DNA of 64,000 bases from Phytohabitans sp052068095 (lineage in GTDB: Bacteria > Actinomycetota > Actinomycetes > Mycobacteriales > Micromonosporaceae): contig NZ_JBQHDG010000004.1 of the NCBI RefSeq assembly GCF_052068095.1, forward strand, positions 372,001-436,000, given 5' to 3'. Below, piece by piece: positions 25,933 to 34,391 of the stretch. The notes beneath the pieces are model-generated. The model ran no database searches and was not told where the DNA came from. It worked only from the letters and a program-made list of their open reading frames with translations. The first letter of the stretch is position 1. Every line of letters starts with the position of its first letter. The position numbers and the translations under genes were made by a program.

Positions 25933-27177
25933 ATGAGCGGCCGGAAGGGGCTATGGCGGGTCGCGGAGTTGCCAACGACCAAGGCCGGCGTCGAGCGGGC
26001 ATTCTCGTACTGCATAGCGGGGATCCGCTTGGGCACGATCGCGCAGATGATCCCGGCTGTTCACATCGGCGTAGCGACGTCACCGCATGAAGTCGGCTAC
26101 CTCGCGTGCTGGGCCGCCGCAGCCGTCGCGGCCGTCGCGGTGAGCGTGGTGACGCTCGTGCGCCGTCGCCCGCTGGGCGCGGCGACCTCCGCGACGGACT
26201 TCGCGCTGGCCTGCGTGTTGCTCGTCCTGGGGCCTCTGGTACTGCCGTCGGGGGAACGCATCGGCACCTGGGTCACGTACCAACCGGCCTACGCGCTGTC
26301 GGTCATCATCACTGCCAGCGGTGTCCGCAGCCGCGTCCTCTGGGCGGGCGGTCTCCTCGGCGTTGTCGTCTCCTACATGGTGTATCTCGGCGGCGAGATC
26401 GAGGGAAACATGACCTGGACCGCCGTCGGCAACGTCCTCACCTACGTGGTGTACGCGCTGGTCGCGCGGATCTTCTTCGGATTCACCCGCCGCATCGCGC
26501 GCGACGCTGATTCCTCGCGGGCCCGCGCCGCGGAGCTGGCGCGGCGCGAGGAGGAGAGGCGTGCCCAGGTGATGATGCACAACGGCGTCGCGCTCATGCG
26601 GCTGCTCACCGAGCCGGGGACCGACGCCACACGCTCCCGGCTCATCGACCAGGCTGAGGTGGAGCTGCGGCGCATGCGCTCCTACCTGCGCGGCCAGGCG
26701 CCGGACAGGGATGCAGCCGCCGCTGAGGTGGCCGATGCCAACTCCCCCGTCGTGCTCGCTGCGGTGATCGAGCGGGTCTGCGACCGATTCGCCGACCTGC
26801 ACGTCGATGCATTGGTCGACCTCGGCGCCGACCTGAAAGTTCCCGCCGGGCAAGCCGAAGCGCTCGAACGCGCCCTCGAGAGCCTGCTTCTCAACGTACG
26901 CGTGCACGCCCGCGCGGACACGGTCGTGATCCACCTCGACCAGGACACGGACGGGACTTGGGTGATGACTGTGCACGACGACGGCGTCGGGTTCGACCCA
27001 ACCTCCGTGCCCGCGGGGGTTGGGCTGCGCGAGGTCGTCGTCGGCGAACTGCGGCGGCAAGGGCTCCACGTAAAGATCGAGTCCGGAGTAGATGAGGGGA
27101 CCACAGTGACGATCTGGTCCGGCCCCGGGCCAGCCGCCGTTCATACGGACCGGGACGCCACCGCGGACGCGCCATGA
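25933..27177 (+). CDS. Atypical sensor histidine kinase
   Basis: This membrane sensor has 414 residues. About five to six transmembrane helices lie at about 35-190 (LACWAAAAVAAVAVSVVTLV, DFALACVLLVLGPLVL and others). A charged coiled linker follows (SSRARAAELARREEERRAQ). The presumed phospho-acceptor segment is VMMHNGVALMRLL, unlike the usual LHD box of DesK/NarX kinases. The HATPase region has ALESLLLNVRVHA (N box) and HDDGVGFDP plus VGLREVV (G boxes). GAGGAGG precedes the ATG. It overlaps the response regulator by 4 bp. The signal is unknown. Confidence 0.85.
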   Translation: MSGRKGLWRVAELPTTKAGVERAFSYCIAGIRLGTIAQMIPAVHIGVATSPHEVGYLACWAAAAVAAVAVSVVTLVRRRPLGAATSATDFALACVLLVLGPLVLPSGERIGTWVTYQPAYALSVIITASGVRSRVLWAGGLLGVVVSYMVYLGGEIEGNMTWTAVGNVLTYVVYALVARIFFGFTRRIARDADSSRARAAELARREEERRAQVMMHNGVALMRLLTEPGTDATRSRLIDQAEVELRRMRSYLRGQAPDRDAAAAEVADANSPVVLAAVIERVCDRFADLHVDALVDLGADLKVPAGQAEALERALESLLLNVRVHARADTVVIHLDQDTDGTWVMTVHDDGVGFDPTSVPAGVGLREVVVGELRRQGLHVKIESGVDEGTTVTIWSGPGPAAVHTDRDATADAP

Positions 27178-27872
27178 GGCCCCAGGTGGCGGTAGTCGAC
27201 GACGCGTCGCTGATACGCGAGTCGTTCGGCCTGCTCATGCCTGGTCTGGACGTCGTCGCCGCGTTCGCGACCGTGGAGGAACTCGTGCGTCGACGCCCGA
27301 CCGTAGACGTAGTCCTGCTCGACCTGCACCTGGCAAACCTCGAACAGCAACCCGACGTCCGCCAGGGCATCGCCGCGATCCGCGCGTTGACGAGCCGCGG
27401 CTACCGCGTCTGCGTCTACAGCCAGGAGGAACGCCGCTTCGTCCTCGCCGCGTGTGTCGCGGCGGGCGCGAGCGGGATCGTCTCCAAGGCGCTGCCAACC
27501 GGCCGGGCAGAGCAACTCTTCCTCGAAGTCGCCTCCGGTGGCACCATCGTGCCGCAGCCGGTCGTCGGGATACTCGAGGTTCTGGTCCGGCGCGACTGCA
27601 TCACCCTGCTCAGCAAACGCCAGCGCCAGATCCTCCACGGCCGCGCCCGCGGCCTGAGCTACGCCCAGATCGCCAAGCAACTGTTCGTAAGCGAATCCAC
27701 ACTGCGCGGCTACTGGCTCGACCTGACCCGGTCGCTGTCCAACTCCCTGCGCGACCTCACTCCCAGCGAGATCGAACGAGCCCTCGGACTCGCGCCCGGA
27801 GACCTTCTGGAATTCTGGTCCGGGGAGGCAACTGACGCGAAAGATTGGTGGCGCGTCGACACGGGCAAATGA
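27174..27872 (+). CDS. LuxR-type response regulator
   Basis: This response regulator has 232 residues. The receiver has VVDDASLIRESFG (acidic pocket), VVLLDLHLANL (phospho-acceptor Asp) and IVSKALPTG (conserved Lys). The C-terminal helix-turn-helix carries LLSKRQRQILHGRARGLSYA and SESTLRGYWLDLTRSL. It has no KTHxxxIxxKL-type recognition helix, so its DNA specificity is probably unusual. A further 35 residues follow the HTH. It is coupled to the kinase by ATGA. Together they form a two-component system next to a methyltransferase; no target is evident. Confidence 0.88.
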   Translation: MRPQVAVVDDASLIRESFGLLMPGLDVVAAFATVEELVRRRPTVDVVLLDLHLANLEQQPDVRQGIAAIRALTSRGYRVCVYSQEERRFVLAACVAAGASGIVSKALPTGRAEQLFLEVASGGTIVPQPVVGILEVLVRRDCITLLSKRQRQILHGRARGLSYAQIAKQLFVSESTLRGYWLDLTRSLSNSLRDLTPSEIERALGLAPGDLLEFWSGEATDAKDWWRVDTGK

Positions 27873-28160
27873 GCTGACCAAAGGCTCGGCCCGGCAGCCC
27901 TTGCCACAGCCTTGAACTTGTCGCCGGACCAGATGTAGCGGTTGCGCCGGTGCGACAACGGTCCGTGTCCTGACATTCGGGGTAGGGATTCCACATCAGA
28001 CATCGTTGTCGGCGGTCATGCTCGCCGACATAGCCGACCGCCTCGAAGACCCGACATGGACCCAGATTGTCGTCGACCGCGTCAGCTGAGGCTTGGTACG
28101 CCCGGCCAACCTACTGTCGGCGGCAGAACAGGCGCGCCGTGAGCGGTCGGGTCAAAGCGG

Positions 28161-28189
28161 TTGCCGGCTACGCCGCCCGTCCATACGGT
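28161..28189 (+). promoter_or_regulatory. Promoter of the leaderless methyltransferase gene
   Basis: TTGCCG (28161-28166), a 17-bp spacer and TACGGT (28184-28189) are followed by seven bases and the GTG at 28197. The apparent TTG start at 28161 is therefore the -35 element, not a start codon. Confidence 0.65.
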
Positions 28190-28196
28190 GGGCACC

Positions 28197-28988
28197 GTGA
28201 CGGCGGATCTGTTTGACGCAGCGGCGATGTACGACGAGGACTACCTGCATTTCTTCGCCGGATCGGACGCCGACGGCACGCCGACGCACGGCCCCGTTGT
28301 GGGAACGGCGTACGCCGGCGCGTCCGCCGCCGCTGATCTCGTCTGGCAGCTGCTGGATCTGCAACCTGGAATGAGCGTGCTCGATCTGGCCTGTGGCCAC
28401 GGCGTGTTGGCGAACATGTTGGCGGCGCGCGGGTGCCGGGTCACCGGCCTCGACTCCTCGGCGGCGTTCCTGGGTCGCGCTCGAGCCGACGCGGAGGCGA
28501 TGGCCGTGGAAGTCGAGTACGTATCCGGGGACATGCGAGAACTGCCAGGATGGACGGCCCGGTTCGACCGGGTCGTCAACTGGACGACGGCGTTCGGGTA
28601 CTTCGATGACGTCATCAACCGCACTGTGCTGACGGAGATGGCACGAGTCCTACGGCCGGGCGGCAAGCTGGCCATGGATCTCGACAACCTGACGAAATTC
28701 CTTGCGTCGTACACGCCGTCGCGTGTCACGGCTATCCGAAACAACGGCGACATGCTCGTCGACCGTCACCACCTGGATCCGCTGACGGGACGCTTCCAGG
28801 TCGAACGCACGGTCGTTCGCGACGGTCAAGCCCGCCGATTGACTTTCGTCAAGCGGTTGTTCGGCTTTCCCGAGCTGCGTGATTGGTGCACCGCCGCGGG
28901 TTTCACCCGTGTGGCCGGATACGGCGAAGACGGAAGCCCGCTGAATGCCGACCACAATCGAATGGTTGTGGTTGCGGAGCTTCCGTAG
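28197..28988 (+). CDS. Class I SAM-dependent methyltransferase
   Basis: This Rossmann-type methyltransferase has 263 residues from GTG 28197. Motif I is VLDLACGHGVLANMLAARG (SAM-binding glycine loop), followed by the acidic end of strand beta2 in VTGLDSSAAFL. Motif II is VEYVSGDMRELP, and LRPGGKLAMDLDN is the post-motif region typical of small-molecule methyltransferases. The C-terminal part (RDGQARRLTFVKRLFGFPEL) resembles the substrate lid of the UbiE/ubiquinone-like group. The substrate is not known. The promoter within the longer frame shows the leaderless GTG to be the likely start. Confidence 0.9.
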   Translation: MTADLFDAAAMYDEDYLHFFAGSDADGTPTHGPVVGTAYAGASAAADLVWQLLDLQPGMSVLDLACGHGVLANMLAARGCRVTGLDSSAAFLGRARADAEAMAVEVEYVSGDMRELPGWTARFDRVVNWTTAFGYFDDVINRTVLTEMARVLRPGGKLAMDLDNLTKFLASYTPSRVTAIRNNGDMLVDRHHLDPLTGRFQVERTVVRDGQARRLTFVKRLFGFPELRDWCTAAGFTRVAGYGEDGSPLNADHNRMVVVAELP

Positions 28989-29085
28989 CACGTGCTGCAT
29001 TTCCGCCGAGGTGATGGGCAGCAGCCATAGCAGCCGCGGCAAATGAGTGCGCGAGCCCTGTCGGCCCTCGTCGACTCATCGTTGA

Positions 29086-29460
29086 CTACGGTTGTCCCTT
29101 GAGCCACGCCTCCACACGGCGGTGTCTACCAAGCCCTACCGCATCGAATTCATCGATGTGGCCATGCGCACGGACGCCGAGCCTCCGAAGCGCCTGGGAA
29201 ATCGCAGACCGTCGGACCGTGACCGGAGGCGCGTCATCACCGTCCACGATCGGTCCGAGCACAAGCGCGCCGGCCTCCCAGACCGCCGCGAACTGCGTGC
29301 CAGTCCCGCCCCAGAAATCGGCCTCCACGTAGGCCACCGGCCCACGCCCAGACCACTCGGCCAGCACCGTGTCAAACCCCGGCGGAAAGCGCTGGCACAC
29401 GGCGAAGCGCGAGTCAACCGTGCCGCCTCGCGCCACCTCGTCGAACAGGCCCTCGGTCAT
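29086..29460 (-). CDS. Conserved hypothetical protein
   Basis: This protein has 124 residues from ATG 29460; the frame is open to 29565. It has an acidic start (TEGLFDEVARGG), PVAYVEADFWGGTGTQFAAV in the middle, and a conserved-looking end: RRSAISQALRRLGV followed by DEFDAVGLGRHR. I recall proteins with this C-terminal pattern as uncharacterised but widespread in actinomycetes. AAGGAG lies 14 bases before the ATG, too far to be convincing. An IS630 remnant lies directly upstream and may have replaced its original promoter. Confidence 0.6.
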   Translation of the reverse strand: MTEGLFDEVARGGTVDSRFAVCQRFPPGFDTVLAEWSGRGPVAYVEADFWGGTGTQFAAVWEAGALVLGPIVDGDDAPPVTVRRSAISQALRRLGVRAHGHIDEFDAVGLGRHRRVEAWLKGQP

Positions 29461-29561
29461 CGGCAGAAGGCACACTCCTTGACCGAGCGGCACAACGACG
29501 CCACCAACCAAGCCCCGCGCCGGCTGCAATCCAGGCCCGCTGCCGCTGCCACCCAACCCTG

Positions 29562-29882
29562 CCACCCGGCCTGGCCCGGCACATGCGCGTCGAGCACGAG
29601 TACGACCGCGGCGACGCGCTGGCTTACCTGGCCGCCCTGGACGTGCACGCCGGCACAGTGACCGGCCGGTGCGCGCCGACCACCGGCATCAAACCGTTCG
29701 CCGCCCTGGTCGAGCAGGTCATGACAGCCGAGCCGTACGCCTCAGCTCGACGGGTGTTCTGGGTCGTGGACAACGGCTCCTCGCACCGCGGCCAGGCCTC
29801 CTGCGACCGGATGCTGACTGCCGAGCAGTTGGCCGGAGCGGTCGTTGACGGGCGCACCAGGCTCCCACCCGAGCTTGCATAG
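29562..29882 (+). pseudogene. IS630-family transposase remnant
   Basis: The frame encodes RVEHEYDRGDALAYLAALDV, then TGRCAPTTGIKPF, LVEQVMTAEPYASARRVFW and VVDNGSSHRG. This is the central DDE-type region of IS630-family transposases, with the second catalytic Asp in VDNGSSHRG. The DNA-binding N-terminal half and the last catalytic Glu are missing. After the conserved core the sequence changes to an unrelated tail and stops. I found no clear terminal inverted repeats, so this is an old, broken copy. Confidence 0.7.
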
Positions 29883-30143
29883 CAACCATCGGGGATCACC
29901 CAATCATGTGACGCCAGAGAACAGCGGCGCCACCGCCTCGAACCGCACTATCCCACGCCGTATCGCTGCTTGCTCATCTTGACCGCGTGGCGTTGCCGGT
30001 AGGCGATCGGGTCGAAGACCGACGGCCGGCAGGCCCGAGCACTGGATCGTGCACGAAACCGCCGGCCGTTTCGTTAGGAGACGAACACCCTGGCGGCCGT
30101 TGACCGGGAGATGGTCGGAGCACGCCGGCCAATCAAGATGGCG

Positions 30144-30473
30144 TCAGCACAGCCTTACGTACTCGGCCCAGATGTTGAACTGAACCCACCCCAGGGTGGT
30201 TTGGCCCGGGCCGACACACCGCTCGTATGCCGTAATGGGAGTGGTCCATACCTTGATGATGACGTGCGTTCTCGGGTCGCAGTGAGTGTAGTAGGCGACA
30301 ATCCCGACGCTGTCAACGTCGTAGCCGCATTTAAGCATCACGCCTACGTCGTCCGAGCCGGCCGGGGAGGCTGGAGCTGCGGTAGCGGGCGCCGCGGTGA
30401 CCAGCGCCGCCGTCAGCCCGGCAATGCTGACAGCCAGAGCGAGCCACATGCGTCCGAACCGACTGTGCCTCAT
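30144..30473 (-). CDS. Small secreted Cys-containing protein, second of a coupled pair
   Basis: This exported protein has 109 residues from ATG 30473. The signal peptide is FGRMWLALAVSIAGLTAALV, ending TAAPATAAPA. The mature part carries four Cys residues (LKCGYD, THCDP, ERCVG and a C-terminal Cys), enough for two disulfides. It overlaps the upstream gene by 4 bp (ATGA). The two mature proteins share a layout: a Cys, an aromatic-rich core, then GWVQFNIWAEYVR here versus VWVNFDLNNYMRD there. They look like diverged paralogues. The function is unknown. Confidence 0.75.
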   Translation of the reverse strand: MRHSRFGRMWLALAVSIAGLTAALVTAAPATAAPASPAGSDDVGVMLKCGYDVDSVGIVAYYTHCDPRTHVIIKVWTTPITAYERCVGPGQTTLGWVQFNIWAEYVRLC

Positions 30474-30946
30474 CGGTGAATCCTTACGCAGGCGAAGCCG
30501 TTCGCGTGCCACGAACCCTGCGTGTGGTCCTTCATGTCAGCGCAGATCGACGATCCGTCCCTCATGTAGTTGTTCAGGTCGAAGTTGACCCACACGGAGT
30601 TCAGGCCGCAACCCGCGGTGGCATTCCGATGCCACTCCTGACCATTCTCGTAATAGCCCCAGACGTGGAAGTCCTTGTCGCAGATCCAGCCGGGCTTGAC
30701 GTGGCTGGCGGTGATCCGGGACACGAACAAACCACTGCCGTTGACGGCGATGCAGACCGGACCCCACGACGGATAGTTGCAGCTCGACGCATCCATCGTC
30801 CCGATCTCACCGGCGTCCGGCCCGGTCGCGGCGACCGCCGGTGCCGCCGTCGACGGCGCCGCCATGGCGGACGAGGCGGGGGCGAACAGCACTCCGACTG
30901 CCACGAGCAGAAGTGCGAGCAGGGGTCTTGCGATGCTTTTGCGCAT
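30470..30946 (-). CDS. Small secreted Cys-containing protein, first of a coupled pair
   Basis: This exported protein has 158 residues from ATG 30946; GGAAAGG lies a few bases upstream. The signal peptide is LLALLLVAVGVLFAPASSAM, then an Ala/Pro-rich linker. The mature domain contains Cys residues in SSCNYP, GPVCIAV, GWICDKD, AGCGLN, SICADM and FACVRI, six in all, compatible with three disulfides. The longer open frame to 31537 is only the shadow of the TPR gene. It is co-translated with the smaller paralogue at 30144. An extracellular role is likely but unknown. Confidence 0.75.
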   Translation of the reverse strand: MRKSIARPLLALLLVAVGVLFAPASSAMAAPSTAAPAVAATGPDAGEIGTMDASSCNYPSWGPVCIAVNGSGLFVSRITASHVKPGWICDKDFHVWGYYENGQEWHRNATAGCGLNSVWVNFDLNNYMRDGSSICADMKDHTQGSWHANGFACVRIHR

Positions 30947-31085
30947 GCCTTTCCTTTCCCCAGCTGAGACGGCGGCATGCCCTGTTTCTCTGAGCTCCAC
31001 GCCGACTGACAGTGTTGTCAGCGAAACAATATTCACAGATGCCACTGTCTTGACGCTGTCCTGACGCTGTCGCGGCGATCGCAGA

Positions 31086-32465
31086 TCACAGCCGCCAATG
31101 ACCGAACAATTCCATCGACGGTGCCGAGCTGTCCGGCCCGCTGATCCGCGTGATGTAGGTACGCACTCGGGCCGCCTCCTCCTTGGCGCCGACCGCAATG
31201 AAGGCCTTGAGCGCCAAGATCCATTGCTCGCGTGCTTCCAGCGTCTGGCCCACCTGGTACAGGACGGCGCCGAGGGCGGACCGGGTCGCGCCTTCGTTTC
31301 GCCGGTCGTTGGTCTGCTCGCAGATCGCCAGGTCTCTGCGGTAGATGACGATCGCTTCGTCGAGGCGCCCTGCCGCGGCCAGGGTACCGGCGAGGTTGTT
31401 GCATGCCAGGCTCTCGCCGGGGAGGTCGCCGGCTGTGCGGAGGAGTTCGGCGGCGTGCTGGAGGGTGGTGACTGCCTTGTCGAGGCGGCCGCTCTGGTGC
31501 AGGATCTCGCCGAGACTGATCCATGCCAGTCCTTCATGGTGGGTGTCGCCGCTCTGGTGTAGAAGGGTTGCCGCGCGCCGCAGTGTGGCGATCCCGTCGG
31601 CGGTGCGGCCGGCTAGGTGTTGGAGGGTTCCGAGATCGGTTGCGGTGAGCGCCTCGCCGTGGTGGTCGCCGATGTCGCGCAGGATGTTGGTGGCCTGCTC
31701 GAATGCGGCAGCGGCGTGATCGAAGCGGCCGGCGTCGCGGTGAACGATGCCGAGGTTGGTCAACGCGGTCTGTTCGGTGCGGCGGTCGCCGGAGTCCTGG
31801 TGGAGGCGGACGGCCTGCTCGAAGGCGCGGACTGCCTCATCTAGCCGGCCTAGCACGTGACATGCGCTGCCGAGGCAGTTGTGGGCCAAGCCTTCGCCAT
31901 GGCGGTCGCCGATCGCGGCGTGGAGGTCGATCGCGTGCTCGCTCGCGGTGATCGCTTCGGTGAATCGCTGCGCCCGGTGCAGGGCGATGCTGAGGTTGAC
32001 CAGGGCCTTGCCTTCGCCGTGGCGGTCGCCGGTGTCCCGGTAGCAGTCGATGGCCAGCTGGTGCGCGGTGATCGCCTCGTCGATGCGGCCGCTTTCCAGC
32101 AGGGCGTTGCCCAGCATGTTGTAAGCCTGGCCTTCGCGGTGCCGGTCGCCGGTCTGTCGGCAGAGCGCGAGATTCTGTTGATGGGTGGCGATTGCCTCAT
32201 CGAGGCGACGTGCGAGGGTCAGGGCAACGCCAAGGTCGTTGAGCGCAAAGCCTTCGCCGTACCGGTCGCCGGTGACGCGATGGATATCGACGGCCTGTTG
32301 ATGGGCGGCGATCGCCTCGTCGAGTCGGCCCAGCTCGCGCAGCCCTGAGCCGAGGTTGTTCAGCGCGGTGGCCTCGCCGTTGCGGTCGCCCAGCTCGTGG
32401 CAGATCACAACATCCGCGGTGGTGGCGGTGACCGCTTCGTCGAACCGGCGCAGCTCGAACAGCAC
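31086..32465 (-). CDS. TPR-repeat protein, probably an N-terminally truncated remnant
   Basis: This protein has 459 residues made almost wholly of 40-residue tetratricopeptide repeats of the kinesin-light-chain/NB-ARC-associated kind. Examples are GDRNGEATALNNLGSGLREL and GRLDEAIAAHQQAVDIHR; about eleven units are visible. Such arrays usually form the C-terminus of larger NB-ARC or effector proteins. The frame and the repeat pattern continue upstream of the annotated GTG (GDRRGVGIALTNLAYVL) right up to the MarR stop at 32515. There is no start or Shine-Dalgarno there. This suggests that the N-terminal part was lost by recombination. Peptide or protein binding is the likely activity, if it is expressed. 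Confidence 0.75.
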   Translation of the reverse strand: MLFELRRFDEAVTATTADVVICHELGDRNGEATALNNLGSGLRELGRLDEAIAAHQQAVDIHRVTGDRYGEGFALNDLGVALTLARRLDEAIATHQQNLALCRQTGDRHREGQAYNMLGNALLESGRIDEAITAHQLAIDCYRDTGDRHGEGKALVNLSIALHRAQRFTEAITASEHAIDLHAAIGDRHGEGLAHNCLGSACHVLGRLDEAVRAFEQAVRLHQDSGDRRTEQTALTNLGIVHRDAGRFDHAAAAFEQATNILRDIGDHHGEALTATDLGTLQHLAGRTADGIATLRRAATLLHQSGDTHHEGLAWISLGEILHQSGRLDKAVTTLQHAAELLRTAGDLPGESLACNNLAGTLAAAGRLDEAIVIYRRDLAICEQTNDRRNEGATRSALGAVLYQVGQTLEAREQWILALKAFIAVGAKEEAARVRTYITRISGPDSSAPSMELFGHWRL

Positions 32466-32514
32466 GTAGGCGAGGTTGGTCAGCGCGATACCTACTCCGC
32501 GGCGGTCGCCGGGG

Positions 32515-32970
32515 TCATGCTGGCTTCTGAGTCGCGGCCAGGGCGCGGTGCAGGAGGGCGTTCAGCGTCGCGGCCTCGTCGGCGTCGAGGCCGAAGATGG
32601 CCGGGTCGTTCAGCGCGTCGGCGGCTCGGGCGGCTCGGTCGAGGACCGACCGGCCCTGCGACGTCAGGTCGATGCCTGCCCGGCGCCCGCGTCCGCCGCT
32701 GCGGTCGCGGACGACGTGCCCGGCCGCTTCGAGCGATGCGACGAGTTCGCCGACGCTCTGCGGCGTGACGAGCACCCGGCGGGCCAGTTGCCCGGACCCG
32801 ATGCCGGGCTCGGTGGCGATCGTGGCGAGCACTCCGAACTGTGTCGGCGTCAGGCCGAACGGTCGCATCTCGTCCTCGAACCGCCTGTTCAGCACGTGCG
32901 CGAGCCGCACCACCGTCCAGCCGAGGGCACGGTCGGGGCCGGCCAAAGTATCAGGGTCCCTTGCACCCAC
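32515..32970 (-). CDS. MarR-family transcriptional regulator
   Basis: This winged-helix regulator has 151 residues. Helix alpha1 is DRALGWTVVRLAHVLNRRFE, the recognition region SGQLARRVLVTPQSVGELVA (about 66-85), and the wing HVVRDRSGGRGRRAGIDLT. MarR proteins usually repress a divergent gene until a small ligand binds. Here the divergent gene at 32997 encodes a secreted propeller protein, and paired 14-bp direct repeats lie between them. One repeat is just upstream of the MarR start and one is inside its first codons. The GTG at 32970 is used; no Shine-Dalgarno is seen. Confidence 0.92.
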   Translation of the reverse strand: MGARDPDTLAGPDRALGWTVVRLAHVLNRRFEDEMRPFGLTPTQFGVLATIATEPGIGSGQLARRVLVTPQSVGELVASLEAAGHVVRDRSGGRGRRAGIDLTSQGRSVLDRAARAADALNDPAIFGLDADEAATLNALLHRALAATQKPA

Positions 32971-32989
32971 TATCAGGGTTCCTTATGGT
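32949..32989 (+). promoter_or_regulatory. Promoter and likely MarR operator repeats
   Basis: TATCAGGGTCCCTT (32949-32962) and TATCAGGGTTCCTT (32971-32984) are direct repeats spaced 22 bp apart, two helical turns. The second overlaps the spacer of a promoter TTGCAC-17-TATGGT (32961-32966 and 32984-32989). A repressor bound here would block transcription of the gene at 32997. Confidence 0.6.
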
Positions 32990-32996
32990 TGCTCTC

Positions 32997-33950
32997 ATGA
33001 CGACCTTCTCTGGTTGGCAGCGTAGTGCCCTCGCCGTCACGGCCGCGGCGCTCGTCCTCGCGATGTCCCCGGCGGTGGCGGCCCCGGCCAGCGCGGTGCG
33101 CACGCTCGTAACGTTCACCCACCCGGACGAACATCCCGAAAGCGTGGTGATCGGCGACAACGGCACGATCCACGTCGCGCTGCACGCAGCGGCGACGGTA
33201 TGGCACCGCCGGCCCGACGGGCGGACCTCAGTGACCGTGTTGCCGAAATCGCGACAATCAGGTGCGGTAACGCGCGCGAACGGGATCGCGGTCGCGCCCA
33301 GCGGCGTCGTCTCGGTGGCCGTACTGTCGACCGACGCGGCGATCGCCGGCGTGTGGCAGGGCTGGCCGGGACGGCCATTCCGGCGCCTAGCGGCCCTTCC
33401 AGTCGATGCGAGCCCGAACGGGATGTCACGCGACCACCAGGGCAACCTCTACATCGCCGACGACGCACTCGGCGTGGTCTGGCGGGTGCCGGCCGGCCGA
33501 CGGGTCGCCGAGACGTGGCTGCGCCATCCGCTGCTGACGCGCGCGGCCGGCGGCACGCCCTACGGCGCGAACGGCACCGAACTGCACGGCAACGCGCTGT
33601 GGATCGGAAACCCGTCGCAGGAGCTGCTCGCGTCGGTGCCGATCGGCCGCGACGGCCGGCCGGGAACGCCCACGGTGCGCCAACGCGGACCAATATTCGC
33701 CGACGTCGACGACTTCGACATCCACCACGACAACACCATCATCGTCGCCCGCATCTCGGCGCAGACCGTCGAACGGATCCGGCCCGACGGCACCACGACG
33801 ATCCTGGCAACGACGGCCGACGGCCTGTCCCAACCGACCGCGGTCGCGATCGACGGCCGCCGCCGGACCATCTACGTGACGAACGCGGCGTTCTACCGGA
33901 CGCCGGGCGCCGCGCCCGCGTCGGTGCAGGCCATAACAGCACTCGGATGA
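32997..33950 (+). CDS. Secreted SMP-30/NHL-type beta-propeller protein
   Basis: This exported protein has 317 residues from ATG 32997, seven bases after the TATGGT -10 (ATG 32985 is an alternative). The signal peptide is ALAVTAAALVLAMSPAVAAP. The mature protein repeats propeller blades typical of SMP-30/gluconolactonase and NHL proteins: ANGIAVAPSGVVSVAVLS, SPNGMSRDHQGNLYIADD, GANGTELHGNALWIGN, and TAVAIDGRRRTIYVTNAAFY. Relatives are lactonases or sugar-ester hydrolases, though many are uncharacterised. The divergent MarR gene and the repeats in the shared promoter suggest ligand-controlled expression. Confidence 0.85.
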   Translation: MTTFSGWQRSALAVTAAALVLAMSPAVAAPASAVRTLVTFTHPDEHPESVVIGDNGTIHVALHAAATVWHRRPDGRTSVTVLPKSRQSGAVTRANGIAVAPSGVVSVAVLSTDAAIAGVWQGWPGRPFRRLAALPVDASPNGMSRDHQGNLYIADDALGVVWRVPAGRRVAETWLRHPLLTRAAGGTPYGANGTELHGNALWIGNPSQELLASVPIGRDGRPGTPTVRQRGPIFADVDDFDIHHDNTIIVARISAQTVERIRPDGTTTILATTADGLSQPTAVAIDGRRRTIYVTNAAFYRTPGAAPASVQAITALG

Positions 33951-34344
33951 CCTTCCCGCCCGCGGACCCACCACCCACGACCACGCGTATGCACGTTTAT
34001 ACCCGTACGCGGGGCCCAGGGAGACGGTGACGCATCGATCCGCCAGGCTGGTGGAGGTGCGTACGAGACGGGATGTTGATGGACCAGGATCACCAGGTAT
34101 CGAACGGCTTTCAGGTTCCGCAGTCTTTCGTCAGATGCCCCGATCCGTGACGACAAAAGCAGGTGCCTAAGAGCTGTGTGCCGCTGTCGTTTCGCTGACG
34201 CCGGCAGTGCATGCCGAGGACGCGCGCGCCGGCCGTGGGCACAGGGTTGAGGTGCGAAGCACCCGGGCATCAGGCACCAGATCGGCCAGGGGGGCCGATC
34301 TCGCCACCGCTGGATCCCCGCATTCATCACGGACAATGGTCGGT
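33951..34344. other. Intergenic region, no gene seen
   Basis: About 390 bp lie between the propeller gene and the terminator of the repeat-protein gene. Open frames on both strands are Arg/Pro-rich and lack starts or family motifs. I see no promoter-like pair. Confidence 0.5.
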
Positions 34345-34382
34345 CCGGCGGGGTGCGAGGTCGACGCCTCGCACCCCGCCGG
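34345..34382 (-). terminator. Strong terminator of the repeat-protein gene
   Basis: A perfect 16-bp stem (CCGGCGGGGTGCGAGG and its complement) encloses the 6-nt loop TCGACG. It begins ten bases after the stop codon of the gene at 34392. It has no U tract. This is the strongest hairpin I found in the window. Confidence 0.85.
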
Positions 34383-34391
34383 TCGTCCTGG

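Noticed and set aside
28161..28196. TTG start of the methyltransferase at 28161
   Set aside because: TTGCCG there fits the -35 element of a promoter with a 17-bp spacer and TACGGT; the GTG at 28197 is the better start.
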